A stretch of DNA of 48,916 nucleotides from Bacillota bacterium (GTDB taxonomy: Bacteria > Bacillota > Clostridia > Clostridiales > Caloramatoraceae), in assembly GCA_023415335.1 (NCBI GenBank), contig JAEZLD010000155.1, forward strand, positions 1 through 48,916, read 5' to 3'. Positions 7,153 to 16,478 of the stretch are shown here, in pieces. The position numbers were made by a program, and so were the translations under genes. Position 1 is the first letter of the stretch. Every line of letters begins with the position of its first letter. The notes under the pieces are model-generated. The model saw only the letters and a program-made list of their open reading frames with translations. It ran no database searches and was not told the DNA's origin.

Positions 7153-7647
7153 ATGATTGTCATTGGTATTGACCCGGGTATTGCTATACTAGGCTACGGT
7201 GTACTTGAATATGTTAACAATAAATTCAAGGTAATAGATTATAATGCTGTTATTACAACAAAGGAAAATACCATGCCTGAGAGGATTAGTATACTTTATG
7301 ACTCCCTGTGGGATATATTTGAAAAATATAAGCCTGACGCAGTTGCGTTTGAGGAGCTTTTCTTTAATCAGAATGCAAAAACAGCTATAACAGTTGGACA
7401 AGCAAGAGGGGTGTCAGTGTTATGTGCCCACAAGCAGGTAGGCAATGTATTTGAATATACTCCTCTGCAGGTTAAACAGGCTGTAACAGGCTACGGAAGA
7501 GCTGATAAAAAGCAGGTCCAGCAGATGGTAAAGATGCTTCTTAATCTTAGGGAGATACCAAAGCCTGATGATGTGGCAGACGCTCTGGCTATAGCTATAT
7601 GTCATTGCAATTCCAGCCATGCGGCGGAACTTTTCAGGATAAAATGA
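7153..7647 (+). CDS. ruvC: Holliday junction resolvase RuvC
   Basis: The 164-residue protein has normal family length. It starts MIVIGIDPGIAILGYGV with the catalytic Asp7, has the second acidic motif AFEELFFNQN and ends with the acidic KPDDVADALAIA. It cuts four-way DNA junctions handed over by RuvAB during recombinational repair. A GGAGGA site precedes the ATG, and TATAAT at 7112-7117 may be its -10 box. It heads ruvC-ruvA-ruvB-queA-tgt, the usual clostridial order. Confidence 0.97.
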   Translation: MIVIGIDPGIAILGYGVLEYVNNKFKVIDYNAVITTKENTMPERISILYDSLWDIFEKYKPDAVAFEELFFNQNAKTAITVGQARGVSVLCAHKQVGNVFEYTPLQVKQAVTGYGRADKKQVQQMVKMLLNLREIPKPDDVADALAIAICHCNSSHAAELFRIK

Positions 7648-7656
7648 GGTGAGATG

Positions 7657-8256
7657 ATGATAGCGTTTATTAAAGGAATAATTGAAGAGGCCTTAACTGA
7701 TAGCATACTCATAGATTGTAAAGGTGTAGGCTATAGGGTGTTTATGCCCTCCAGCCAGATAGAAAAGACAAAAGGAGTGCAGGGGACAATTAAGGTGCAT
7801 ACCTATTATTATGTACGTGAGGATCAGGCAAGCCTCTATGGCTTTATGGATAAGGAAGGCTTAAATATGTTTACAATGCTCATAGGGGTTTCTGGAGTTG
7901 GTCCTAAGGCTGCTCTCTCAATCCTTTCGGCGGTGCCTCCTTCATCACTTATTTTGTCTATAATCACAGGAGATGAAAAGTCTCTATGCAAGGCTCAGGG
8001 TGTAGGAAAGAAGATGTCCCAGAGAATAATACTGGAGCTTAGGGATAAACTAAAGGATTATAATATAGCCTCATCCCTTCCTGAATCTGATGAGGTATAC
8101 AGTGAAAATGAGGCAGCTGAATCCTTAGGAGCGCTTATGACTCTTGGCTATACTAAGCAGGAGGCGGCGGGGGTCCTTAACAAAATCGACAAGAGCCTAT
8201 CTATAGAGGAAAAGGTAAAGCAGGCCCTTAAGCTTCTTATGCGAGGGGAGGTGTAG
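7657..8256 (+). CDS. ruvA: Holliday junction DNA helicase subunit RuvA
   Basis: The 199-residue protein starts MIAFIKGIIEE, as RuvA proteins do. It has an N-terminal OB fold, the helix-hairpin-helix segments SGVGPKAALSIL and QGVGKKMSQRIILEL, and a C-terminal UBA-like domain III (GALMTLGYTKQEA) that contacts RuvB. RuvA tetramers hold the junction and load RuvB. Two adjacent ATGs exist; 7657 has the better spacing from GAGGTGA. Confidence 0.97.
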   Translation: MIAFIKGIIEEALTDSILIDCKGVGYRVFMPSSQIEKTKGVQGTIKVHTYYYVREDQASLYGFMDKEGLNMFTMLIGVSGVGPKAALSILSAVPPSSLILSIITGDEKSLCKAQGVGKKMSQRIILELRDKLKDYNIASSLPESDEVYSENEAAESLGALMTLGYTKQEAAGVLNKIDKSLSIEEKVKQALKLLMRGEV

Positions 8257-8259
8257 CAT

Positions 8260-9261
8260 ATGGATGAGGATAGAATAGTAGCAACGGATATACAGCCTGA
8301 GGATATGGATATAGAAGGAAGCCTTAGGCCTAAAACTCTGAGAGAGTATATAGGCCAGCATAAGGTAAAGGAGAAGCTGTCCATATTTATAGAAGCTGCA
8401 AAAAACAGGCAGGAGGCATTAGACCATGTGCTGCTTTATGGCCCTCCGGGACTTGGAAAGACAACTCTTGCAGGTATAATAGCCAATGAACTGGGTGTAG
8501 GATTGAGGATTACCTCAGGACCTGCCATAGAAAGGGCTGGAGACCTGGCAGCCATACTTACCAACCTGGGTGAAAATGATGTGCTTTTTATAGATGAGAT
8601 ACACAGGCTTAACAGAAGTGTAGAGGAAATACTTTATCCTGCAATGGAAGACTATGCATTGGATATAATAATAGGTAAGGGGCCTAGTGCCCGCTCCATA
8701 AGAATAGATCTGCCTAAGTTCACCTTAATTGGTGCAACTACCAAGGCCGGAATGCTTACATCTCCCTTAAGGGACAGATTTGGCGTAATGGCAAGGCTTG
8801 AGCTTTACGATCCAAAGGACCTATCACAGATAGTTACAAGGTCTGCCTCTATTCTAAATATAGAGATTGACAGCCAGGGAGCATATGAAATAGCTAAGCG
8901 TTCAAGAGGAACTCCGAGAATAACCAACAGGCTTCTAAAGAGAGTCAGGGACTATGCCCAGGTCAGGGGTGACGGACGTATAACCGGTGAAACAGCCAAT
9001 AAGGCATTGGAGCTTTTGGAGATAGATAAGCTGGGATTGGACAATGTTGACAGGAAAATGCTGCTTGCCATAATCAATAAATTTAATGGAGGGCCTGTAG
9101 GACTGGAGACACTTGCCTACTCTATAGGCGAAGAAAATGAGACTGTGGAGGATGTTTATGAGCCATACCTGCTTCAGTTGGGCTTTATAAACAGAACTCC
9201 CAGGGGGAGGATGGCCACAGAGGCAGCATATAAACATTTTGGAATAGAGCGTAAGGAATAA
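8260..9261 (+). CDS. ruvB: Holliday junction DNA helicase motor RuvB
   Basis: The 333-residue AAA+ ATPase has Walker A GPPGLGKT at residues 61-68, Walker B LFIDEIHR, sensor motif TLIGATTKAG and arginine finger region PLRDRFG, then a C-terminal winged helix. It drives branch migration of RuvA-bound junctions. It begins 3 bases after the ruvA stop codon with GGGGAGGTG ahead of the ATG. Confidence 0.98.
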   Translation: MDEDRIVATDIQPEDMDIEGSLRPKTLREYIGQHKVKEKLSIFIEAAKNRQEALDHVLLYGPPGLGKTTLAGIIANELGVGLRITSGPAIERAGDLAAILTNLGENDVLFIDEIHRLNRSVEEILYPAMEDYALDIIIGKGPSARSIRIDLPKFTLIGATTKAGMLTSPLRDRFGVMARLELYDPKDLSQIVTRSASILNIEIDSQGAYEIAKRSRGTPRITNRLLKRVRDYAQVRGDGRITGETANKALELLEIDKLGLDNVDRKMLLAIINKFNGGPVGLETLAYSIGEENETVEDVYEPYLLQLGFINRTPRGRMATEAAYKHFGIERKE

Positions 9262-9278
9262 TGCAGAGGTGAAACTAC

Positions 9279-10334
9279 ATGAACATACATGAATTTGATT
9301 TTGAGCTTCCAGAGGAGCTAATCGCCCAGGAGCCAATTTCCCAGAGGGACATGTCAAGACTGCTGGTGGTTAATAAATACGATGGAAGTATAGAACATAA
9401 GATTTTTAGGAACATAATTGACTACCTTAAGGAAGGAGACTGCCTTGTTTTGAACAACAGCAGGGTCATACCTGCAAGGCTATTTGGCATCAAGGAGGAT
9501 ACTGGTGCTAAAATGGAGTTTGTGCTGCTTAAAAGGATAGACAAGGACAGGTGGGAGACGCTGGTTAAGCCAGGCAAGAAAGCTAAGCTTGGAAGCAGGT
9601 TCATATTCGGGGATGGGGAGCTTTTCTGTACAATACTTGAAAATACTGATTCTGGTGGAAGAATCATAGAATTCCATTACGAAGGAGTTTTTGAGGAGAT
9701 ACTTGATAGGCTTGGTCAGATGCCTCTTCCTCCATACATAAAGAAGCAGCTTAAGGATAAGGAACGCTACCAGACAGTGTATTCTAAAATCGAAGGTTCA
9801 GCTGCTGCGCCAACTGCAGGGCTCCATTTTACAAAGGAGCTAATGGAAAAAATAAAGCAAAAGGGCGTTGAAATTGCATATGTTACACTTCATGTGGGAC
9901 TTGGGACCTTCAGACCTGTTAAGGTTGAGAAAATAGAGGAGCATCACATGCATTCTGAATTCTACATGCTGGATAAGAAGAACTCAGACAAGATAAACAA
10001 GGCCAGGGAGAGTGGCGGAAGAATAATAGCTGTTGGCACTACCTCATGTAGGACATTAGAAACCATAGGAGATGAAAATGGAAGGGTAAGGGAATCATCT
10101 GGATGGACCGATATATTCATATATCCAGGCTATAAATTTAAGATGGTAGAGGGGCTTATAACCAACTTCCACCTTCCTGAGTCAACCCTCATTATGCTGG
10201 TTAGTGCATTAGCAGGCAAGGAAAATATAATGCATGCTTACAATGTGGCTGTTAAGGAAAGCTATAGGTTTTTCAGCTTTGGAGATGCAATGTTCATTGA
10301 TCCTGAAAAAAATGCTGAAAAGCAGGCAGAATAA
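9279..10334 (+). CDS. queA: S-adenosylmethionine:tRNA ribosyltransferase-isomerase QueA
   Basis: The 351-residue protein has the family landmarks FDFELPEELIAQEP at the N-terminus, the SAAAPTAGLHFT motif in the middle and TNFHLPESTLIMLV near the C-terminus. QueA moves the ribosyl part of SAM onto preQ1 in tRNA to form epoxyqueuosine. It directly precedes tgt, which inserts preQ1, so two consecutive queuosine steps are encoded together behind ruvCAB. Confidence 0.97.
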   Translation: MNIHEFDFELPEELIAQEPISQRDMSRLLVVNKYDGSIEHKIFRNIIDYLKEGDCLVLNNSRVIPARLFGIKEDTGAKMEFVLLKRIDKDRWETLVKPGKKAKLGSRFIFGDGELFCTILENTDSGGRIIEFHYEGVFEEILDRLGQMPLPPYIKKQLKDKERYQTVYSKIEGSAAAPTAGLHFTKELMEKIKQKGVEIAYVTLHVGLGTFRPVKVEKIEEHHMHSEFYMLDKKNSDKINKARESGGRIIAVGTTSCRTLETIGDENGRVRESSGWTDIFIYPGYKFKMVEGLITNFHLPESTLIMLVSALAGKENIMHAYNVAVKESYRFFSFGDAMFIDPEKNAEKQAE

Positions 10335-10371
10335 TAAATGCTATTAAATATTTTTACATTTGGAGGTTTTT

Positions 10372-11502
10372 ATGTTACCGGTAAAATACGAGCTTATTAA
10401 GCAGTGCAAACAAAGCGGTGCCAGGCTTGGAATAGTGCATACTCCTCATGGGGATATACACACTCCAGTCTTTATGCCTGTAGGAACCCAGGCCACAGTA
10501 AAGGCAATGTCTCCAGCTGAGCTAAAGGACATAGGCGCTGAAATCATTTTGAGCAACACCTACCACCTTTATATGAGGCCGGGAGAGAAGCTGGTGGAAA
10601 AGGCAGGAGGCCTTCATGGCTTCATGAACTGGGATAGGCCAATACTCACAGATAGTGGCGGCTTTCAGGTGTTTAGCCTGGCTGACCTGAGGAACATAAA
10701 GGAGGAGGGCGTTACCTTTAAATCACATATAGATGGCTCAAAGCACTTTATATCCCCTGAAAAGGCTATTGAAATAGAAAATGCATTAGGGGCAGATATA
10801 ATAATGTGCTTTGATGAATGCCTTCCATACCCATGTGAGTACGACTATGCGAAAAACTCCCTTTACAGGACCATCAGATGGGCAGAAAGATGTAAGGAAT
10901 CCCATGCAAAGCCTGATACCCAGGCACTTTTTGGCATAATACAGGGAGGTATGTACAGGGACCTGCGTGAGGAAAGTGTAAGGGAGATGGTAAAGATGGA
11001 CTTCCCGGGCTACTCCATTGGAGGTCTAAGTATAGGAGAGCCTAAGGATATAATGTATGATGTACTCGACTGGACAGCACATCTGCTTCCCGAAAACAAA
11101 CCAAGGTACCTTATGGGGGTTGGTAGTCCTGACTGCCTTATAGAGGGAGCCATAAGGGGAATTGATATGTTTGACTGTGTACTGCCTACCAGAATAGCCA
11201 GGAACGGAACTGTATTTACCAGCAAGGGCAAGGTGGTTGTAAGAAACGCAGAATATGCAGAGGATTTTTCTCCTCTGGATGATGAGTGTGACTGCTATGC
11301 ATGCAAATACTTCTCCAAGGCATATATAAGACACCTGTTTAAGGCTAAGGAAATACTAGGTGCAAGGCTTACAACTATCCATAATCTGAGATTTCTGATT
11401 AACCTTATGGCTGATATAAGGCAGGCAATAATGGATGACAGGCTTTTGGATTTCAGGGAGGAGTTCTACAGGAAGTACGGATATAGCGACGAGAGCAAGT
11501 AG
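10372..11502 (+). CDS. tgt: Queuine/preQ1 tRNA-guanine transglycosylase
   Basis: The 376-residue enzyme exchanges G34 for preQ1 in tRNAs with GUN anticodons. Visible motifs are MPVGTQATVKAMSP, the active-site LTDSGGFQVFSL, GGLSIGEP, and the zinc-binding CDCYACKYFSKAYIRHL near the C-terminus. The open frame reaches back to TTG 10360, but that codon lies in the ribosome site TGGAGG, so ATG 10372 is the start. Confidence 0.97.
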   Translation: MLPVKYELIKQCKQSGARLGIVHTPHGDIHTPVFMPVGTQATVKAMSPAELKDIGAEIILSNTYHLYMRPGEKLVEKAGGLHGFMNWDRPILTDSGGFQVFSLADLRNIKEEGVTFKSHIDGSKHFISPEKAIEIENALGADIIMCFDECLPYPCEYDYAKNSLYRTIRWAERCKESHAKPDTQALFGIIQGGMYRDLREESVREMVKMDFPGYSIGGLSIGEPKDIMYDVLDWTAHLLPENKPRYLMGVGSPDCLIEGAIRGIDMFDCVLPTRIARNGTVFTSKGKVVVRNAEYAEDFSPLDDECDCYACKYFSKAYIRHLFKAKEILGARLTTIHNLRFLINLMADIRQAIMDDRLLDFREEFYRKYGYSDESK

Positions 11503-11580
11503 GAGTAAAAAACATAGCGTATGATACATTTTTGCTATATATAATTATAAGAAATAGAACACAAGGCAATTAAGGAGGTA

Positions 11581-11856
11581 ATGTTTGTGGAACAGTATAT
11601 ATTTACAATTGGATGGTTTGTGATTCTACTGGCATTTTTCTACTTCTTTATGATAAGGCCACAGAAGAAAAAGGACAGGGAAATGAAGGCTATGCTGGAG
11701 AGTCTGAGTAAAAGGGATGAAATAAGGACTATTGAGGGCATATATGGAAGAGTGGTAAGGGTGCATGAGGATGCTGTTACTATAGAAACAGGACCTGACC
11801 AGGTTCGTATAAAGCTTGACAAGTCGGCTATAGAATCAATAATAAAAAAGGGATAG
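11581..11856 (+). CDS. yajC: YajC-type preprotein translocase subunit (first copy)
   Basis: The 91-residue protein has one N-terminal membrane helix (residues 5-22, WFVILLAFFYFFMIRPQKKK) and a small cytoplasmic domain. YajC associates with SecDF, encoded about 3.4 kb downstream, and with SecYEG. The ATG is only about 2 bases from AAGGAGG; an in-frame GTG at 11587 has better spacing. A second, longer yajC follows, so this organism has tandem paralogues. Confidence 0.9.
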   Translation: MFVEQYIFTIGWFVILLAFFYFFMIRPQKKKDREMKAMLESLSKRDEIRTIEGIYGRVVRVHEDAVTIETGPDQVRIKLDKSAIESIIKKG

Positions 11857-11959
11857 CAGTTCATTGAAACTATAAATAAAATATTAAAGTATATAAAAGT
11901 ATATAACAATTTTGATTATTCTGTTATAATGGTAAAAGAATATTTTAGGAGGTAACAAT

Positions 11960-12313
11960 ATGGGTAATAGTCAGTACACTACAATAATATGGCTTGTGCT
12001 TTTGGTGGCTTTTTTCTATTTCTTAATAATACGTCCAGAAAAGAAAAAGCAGAAGCAGGCTAAAGATATGATGAGCAGTCTTAGGACTGGTGACGAGATA
12101 ATGACAAGGGGAGGCATATATGGCACAATAACCCTTATTGAGGAGGATGCCATAACTATTGCTACAGGACCTGACAATGTACAAATCAAGCTTTCAAAAT
12201 ACTCTGTTGCAACAGTTACAAAAAAGGCTGAGAATGCTGAAAATATGGAGGACTCCATAGAGACAGTAGCAGATGAGATAAAGGAAGATAATACAGAGGA
12301 TAAGAACGAGTAA
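11960..12313 (+). CDS. yajC: YajC-type preprotein translocase subunit (second copy)
   Basis: The 117-residue paralogue of the gene just upstream has the same helix and FFYFLIIRPEKKKQKQ motif and the same RTGDEIMTRGGIYGTI core. It also has a longer acidic C-terminal tail (after about residue 95). AGGAGG lies 7 bases before the ATG, and TATAAT at 11925-11930 suggests that it may have its own promoter. Which copy works with SecDF cannot be told from sequence. Confidence 0.9.
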   Translation: MGNSQYTTIIWLVLLVAFFYFLIIRPEKKKQKQAKDMMSSLRTGDEIMTRGGIYGTITLIEEDAITIATGPDNVQIKLSKYSVATVTKKAENAENMEDSIETVADEIKEDNTEDKNE

Positions 12314-12363
12314 ATAACATATCTGTACAATCCCACTCATATTATAAAATAGGGGGTGGGATT

Positions 12364-12756
12364 ATGTATGATAAGGATAATTCAAAGGACAAAACATTCA
12401 TTATATACATAAAGTCGCTGCTGCGGGCATTCCTTCTGTCTGTGGTACTGCTTTTGGTGGTTGCGCTTATATATTATTTTACGGATTTAAGTATTGAATC
12501 CCTTAAAACTGCTGTATGGATTGTGGCCATATTAAGCATATGTCTGGGAGGCATATATGCTGCTGGACATATTGGCTCTAAAGGCTTCCTGCATGGGGCG
12601 GCTTCAGGCCTTCTTTATATGGTGCTGCTGGGAGCACTAATGCTGCTTTATGATGGCTCAGGTGTCAATTTCAGATCCTATGCTATAATGCTTGTGGCAT
12701 CAATTATTATTGGAGCCTTTTCAGGAATTATAGGAGTGGTACTGAACAATAATTAG
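12364..12756 (+). CDS. Four-helix membrane protein of TIGR04086 type
   Basis: The 130-residue, very hydrophobic protein has about four membrane helices (residues 15-35, 45-65, 72-93, 103-127). Its position between yajC and scfA matches the TIGR04086 family, which I recall from clostridia near the SCIFF genes. Its function is unknown. A strong GGGGGTGGG ribosome site precedes the ATG. Confidence 0.7.
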   Translation: MYDKDNSKDKTFIIYIKSLLRAFLLSVVLLLVVALIYYFTDLSIESLKTAVWIVAILSICLGGIYAAGHIGSKGFLHGAASGLLYMVLLGALMLLYDGSGVNFRSYAIMLVASIIIGAFSGIIGVVLNNN

Positions 12757-12775
12757 CATTTGCAGCTCCTTAGCC

Positions 12776-12805
12776 TTGATGATATCATTGACTTTATGCT
12801 ATAAT
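12776..12805 (+). promoter_or_regulatory. Promoter of scfA
   Basis: TTGATG (12776-12781), an 18-base spacer and TATAAT (12800-12805) lie 55 bases before the scfA start. Confidence 0.65.
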
Positions 12806-12859
12806 GAGTAATGGTAATTTAATAGCTGCTACATATAAGCTAAACAAGGAGGAGTATCA

Positions 12860-13000
12860 ATGAAGCATATAAAGACCATTAATAATGGTGCACTTAAAGC
12901 CAGCGTTAACAAGCCAGGCTGCAAGGAATGTGCAAATTCATGTCAGTCAGCATGTAAAACTTCATGCACAGTTGCCAATCTGGCATGTGAGAGCAAGTAA
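12860..13000 (+). CDS. scfA: SCIFF six-cysteine ranthipeptide precursor
   Basis: This 46-residue peptide starts MKHIKTINNGALKA and packs six cysteines (21, 24, 28, 32, 36, 43) into its second half. That is the SCIFF (six Cys in forty-five) precursor found in nearly all Clostridia. ScfB installs Cys thioether bridges on it. The mature product's role is not settled; signalling has been proposed. AAGGAGGAG precedes the ATG. The gene lies directly ahead of its maturase, with a terminator hairpin between them. Confidence 0.95.
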   Translation: MKHIKTINNGALKASVNKPGCKECANSCQSACKTSCTVANLACESK

Positions 13001-13001
13001 T

Positions 13002-13030
13002 AGCAGTAACTTTGTTACTGCTTTTATTTT
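13002..13030 (+). terminator. Hairpin between scfA and scfB
   Basis: A perfect 9-bp stem (AGCAGTAAC / GTTACTGCT) with a 3-base loop and the tail TTTATTTT lies between the genes. It can act as a partial terminator that gives more precursor than maturase mRNA. Confidence 0.85.
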
Positions 13031-13057
13031 AGTTTATAGTAATCTGGAGGAGAATAG

Positions 13058-14422
13058 ATGATTCATAAATATAAGCAGTGCGGATGTAGCATTGTAATCG
13101 ATGTAAACAGCGGAGCAATACATCAGGTGGATGACGTGGTATATGATATACTTGACTACTATGAGGACAAGACCCCTGATGAAATAAAGCTGCTTTTAAG
13201 CAGCAGATATGATGAAAAACAGCTTCAGGAGGGGCTAAGTGAGATATGCCAGCTTAAAGATGAGGGAATGCTCTTCACTGAGGACCCTTACAAGGACATT
13301 GTAAAGCTTGAAGACAATGAGGAGTCCTTCATAAAGGCCTTATGCTTAAACATAGCACATGATTGTAACCTTAGGTGTAAGTATTGCTTTGCATCCGAAG
13401 GGGACTATAAGGGTAAAAGGGAGCTTATGAGCTTTGAAACTGGGAAACGTGCAATAGATTTTGTAATAAGAAATTCTGGGCCGAGGCATAATATTGAGGT
13501 AGATCTGTTTGGGGGAGAACCACTTATGAACTTTGACGTGGTTAAGCAGATAGTTGACTATGCCAATGAGAAGGGGCCAAAGCACAACAAGAACATAAGG
13601 TTTACAATCACTACCAATGCAATGCTTTTAGATAAAGAAAAAATGGACTATATAGACAAAAACATGGGTAATGTAGTTCTGAGCATTGACGGAAGAAAGG
13701 AAGTAAACGACAGCATCAGAGTAAGGCGTGATGGTTCAGGAAGCTTTGATAAGATACTTCCAAGTATAAAGACTATGGCAGAAAGAAGGCAAGGCAAGAA
13801 ACAGTACTATGCAAGGGGAACCTTCACCAGAAACAACCTGGATTTCTACAATGATGTTGTATTCCTTGCAGATGAGGGCTTTAAGGAGATTTCAATAGAG
13901 CCTGTGGTACTTGAAGATGGAAATCAGCTGGCCCTAAGGCAGGAGGATCTCCCAACCATTTATGAACAATATGATAAGCTAACCGAGGAAATGATAAGGC
14001 GGGAAAAACAAGGAGGAGGCTTTAAGTTCTACCACTTTGCAATAGACGTAAATGGAGGACCTTGCATATATAAGAGAATTTCAGGCTGTGGAGCAGGTCA
14101 TGAATATGTGGCAGTTACACCTAATGGAGATATCTACCCCTGTCATCAGTTTGTTGGCAACGAGGAATTTATAATGGGCAACCTATATGACGATAAGCCG
14201 CTTGATAAAGACATAGCAAATACCTTTAAAAACGGCAATGTATACAGCAAGCCTAGATGTCAGGACTGCTGGGCTAAGTTCTACTGTAGCGGAGGTTGCC
14301 AGGCAAACAACTATAATTTTAATAAGGATATACATGTTCCTTATGAAATAGGCTGCCAGATGATGAAAAAGAGAGTAGAGTGTGCTATAGCGATGAAGGT
14401 TAAGCTATGTGAGGAAGAATAA
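13058..14422 (+). CDS. scfB: Radical SAM SCIFF maturase (thioether-forming)
   Basis: The 454-residue protein has an N-terminal peptide-binding (RRE-like) region to about residue 90. A radical SAM core follows, with the [4Fe-4S] motif C103-x3-C107-x2-C110 (NIAHDCNLRCKYCFA). The C-terminal SPASM domain is rich in Cys (GPCIYKRISGCGAG, YPCHQF, CQDCWAKFYCSGGC) and binds auxiliary clusters. It forms Cys-to-residue thioether bonds in the ScfA peptide encoded 57 bases upstream. Length and motif order are as in known maturases. Confidence 0.95.
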   Translation: MIHKYKQCGCSIVIDVNSGAIHQVDDVVYDILDYYEDKTPDEIKLLLSSRYDEKQLQEGLSEICQLKDEGMLFTEDPYKDIVKLEDNEESFIKALCLNIAHDCNLRCKYCFASEGDYKGKRELMSFETGKRAIDFVIRNSGPRHNIEVDLFGGEPLMNFDVVKQIVDYANEKGPKHNKNIRFTITTNAMLLDKEKMDYIDKNMGNVVLSIDGRKEVNDSIRVRRDGSGSFDKILPSIKTMAERRQGKKQYYARGTFTRNNLDFYNDVVFLADEGFKEISIEPVVLEDGNQLALRQEDLPTIYEQYDKLTEEMIRREKQGGGFKFYHFAIDVNGGPCIYKRISGCGAGHEYVAVTPNGDIYPCHQFVGNEEFIMGNLYDDKPLDKDIANTFKNGNVYSKPRCQDCWAKFYCSGGCQANNYNFNKDIHVPYEIGCQMMKKRVECAIAMKVKLCEEE

Positions 14423-14483
14423 TATTTTATAATAAAAAGCAGGAAAAAATAAGGTAATATAGAATTATTAAGGAGTGTTATTT

Positions 14484-15143
14484 GTGGTCACATTGAAAGA
14501 CATCGAGGAAAATCCAGAGTTGAAAACATATATTGAGTATGGTAACAAGCATCTTGGAGCGATAGGCTTTACTGAGCATAGCTTCAGGCATGCTGAGATT
14601 GTGTCCAGAGAATCAGCCAGGGTGCTTAAGGAGCTTGGGTTTTCTCAAAGGGATGTGGAGCTTGCTGAGATTGCAGGCTACATGCACGATATAGGCAATG
14701 TGGTAAGCAGATATGACCATGGACAAACCGGAGCATTGATTTCAATGGGAATATTGAAGGATGCAGGCATGGATTATGATGAGATAGCACTGATAACATC
14801 TGCCATTGGAAATCATGAGGAGGAGTATGGTCAGGCAGTTAACAGTATTGCATCAGCGTTAATACTTGCTGATAAGTCCGACGTACACAGGGGGAGAGTG
14901 AGAAACAGAGATAAAGCAACCTTTGACATTCACGACAGGGTCAATTATGCTGCTGAGGAATCACAGCTTATAATTAATAAGGAAGAAAAATCAGTACAGC
15001 TTAGGATAAAGATAGATACTGAAATCTGCCCTGTTATGGAATACTTTGAAATATTCCTGGTACGCATGCTCATGTGTAGGAAAGCAGCAGAATTTCTTGG
15101 AGGGCAGTTCCAGCTAGTTATAAATGAAGCCAGGATGCTTTAA
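14484..15143 (+). CDS. HD-domain phosphohydrolase-like protein
   Basis: The 219-residue protein has the HD metal site spread as HSFRHAEIV, GYMHDIGN and NHEEEYG, followed by ILADKSDVHRGRVRN. It is likely a metal-dependent phosphohydrolase acting on a nucleotide or similar phosphate; the substrate is unknown. The frame extends to GTG 14475, but that overlaps AAGGAG, so GTG 14484 is the better start. Its constant clostridial place between scfB and secD suggests a housekeeping role. Confidence 0.8.
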   Translation: MVTLKDIEENPELKTYIEYGNKHLGAIGFTEHSFRHAEIVSRESARVLKELGFSQRDVELAEIAGYMHDIGNVVSRYDHGQTGALISMGILKDAGMDYDEIALITSAIGNHEEEYGQAVNSIASALILADKSDVHRGRVRNRDKATFDIHDRVNYAAEESQLIINKEEKSVQLRIKIDTEICPVMEYFEIFLVRMLMCRKAAEFLGGQFQLVINEARML

Positions 15144-15160
15144 GAAAAAAATACAACGAG

Positions 15161-15189
15161 TTGACTGCAAAAAACATGAGAGGTATAAT
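15161..15189 (+). promoter_or_regulatory. Promoter of secDF
   Basis: TTGACT (15161-15166), a 17-base spacer and TATAAT (15184-15189) form a strong sigma-A-type promoter 33 bases before secD. Confidence 0.8.
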
Positions 15190-15221
15190 TATTTCTAGCA
15201 TTATACAAAGGGGGACATGTG

Positions 15222-16466
15222 ATGAAAACGAAAAGCAGATTTAAATTTGGAATCTGTACGCTCCTTATCATAGCTTTATTTTACGTTCTAATGGTTGGAG
15301 TGAATTATAGTAATTTGGATTATAAAGTGAACTCTCTTCCAAGCCTTATAAATCTGGGGTTGGACCTTAAGGGCGGAGTAAGCGTTGAAATGAAAATAAC
15401 TGATGGGCCTACAGATGATGAAACTCTGGCCAGAACCAAGCAGCTTTTAGAGCTTAGGGTTAACTCCATGGGTGTTTCAGAATCTACTGTTACAGTAAAT
15501 AAAACAACAAACAGGTTTACCATAGAAATACCTGGAGTTTATGATACAAAAACAGCGCTGGAAACCTTGGGGCAGACTGGAGAGCTTACCTTTGTAGGAC
15601 CTGACGATAATGTGATACTCACAGGTGATGATGTTAAGGATGCTGGAGTAGGAGTGGACTCCTCAAACCAGCCTGTTGTGTCGCTTAAGCTTACAGACGA
15701 AGGAACTACTAAGTTTGCTGAAGCAACAGAGAAATTTTATGGACAGGTTATAACTATTATGATGGATGACCAGGAGGTTTCTGCACCAACTGTTAATGCC
15801 ATAATTTCAACTGGTGAGGCCATTATCACTGTAGGCGGTGACTTGGAAGAGGCTAAGAGAATATCAAGTATTATAGAAAGCGGCGCACTTCCTGTTACAC
15901 TTGAATCAGCACAAGAGAAACTTACTGGTGCTACTTTAGGAGCAGAAGCCATCCCAACTAGCGTAAAGGCATCTATAATAGGAATTGCTGGAGTTATGCT
16001 TTTCATGCTGTTTTATTATAAGGCACTGGGACTTGTGGCAGACTTTGCACTGGCAGTTTATATAATGCTTACCTTTGGAGTATATGTAATAATAGGGCAG
16101 GTCCTATCTTTAGCAGGTATTGCAGGCTTCCTTCTTTCAGTAGGCATGGCTGTTGATGCCAACGTGCTTATATTTGAAAGAATCAAGGAGGAGCTTATGA
16201 TTGGGAAGTCCCTTTCATCCGCTGTTGACAGCGGATTCCATAGGGCATTTTCATCTATATTTGACTCTAACATAACAACAATAATTGCAGGACTTACACT
16301 TTACTTCCTTGGCAGAGGTACAGTAAGAGGCTTTGCTCTTACACTTACCATAGGTGTTATCTGCAGTATGTTTACAGCCATTACCGTAACCAGATTCCTG
16401 CTTAAAGCTCTTGTTGGCACAGGATGGATTAAAAATACAAAATGGTTTATGCCTATAGTAAAGTAG
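15222..16466 (+). CDS. secD: Protein translocase subunit SecD
   Basis: The 414-residue membrane protein has an N-terminal helix, the LGLDLKGGVSVEM motif, a large external P1 domain and six-helix RND-type core with GMAVDANVLIFERIKEEL. With SecF it uses the ion gradient to pull secreted proteins across the membrane after SecA. GTG 15219 and ATG 15222 are both possible starts; ATG is better spaced from the AAAGGGGGA site. secF follows after 12 bases. Confidence 0.96.
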   Translation: MKTKSRFKFGICTLLIIALFYVLMVGVNYSNLDYKVNSLPSLINLGLDLKGGVSVEMKITDGPTDDETLARTKQLLELRVNSMGVSESTVTVNKTTNRFTIEIPGVYDTKTALETLGQTGELTFVGPDDNVILTGDDVKDAGVGVDSSNQPVVSLKLTDEGTTKFAEATEKFYGQVITIMMDDQEVSAPTVNAIISTGEAIITVGGDLEEAKRISSIIESGALPVTLESAQEKLTGATLGAEAIPTSVKASIIGIAGVMLFMLFYYKALGLVADFALAVYIMLTFGVYVIIGQVLSLAGIAGFLLSVGMAVDANVLIFERIKEELMIGKSLSSAVDSGFHRAFSSIFDSNITTIIAGLTLYFLGRGTVRGFALTLTIGVICSMFTAITVTRFLLKALVGTGWIKNTKWFMPIVK

Positions 16467-16478
16467 GGGGGAAGTAAA

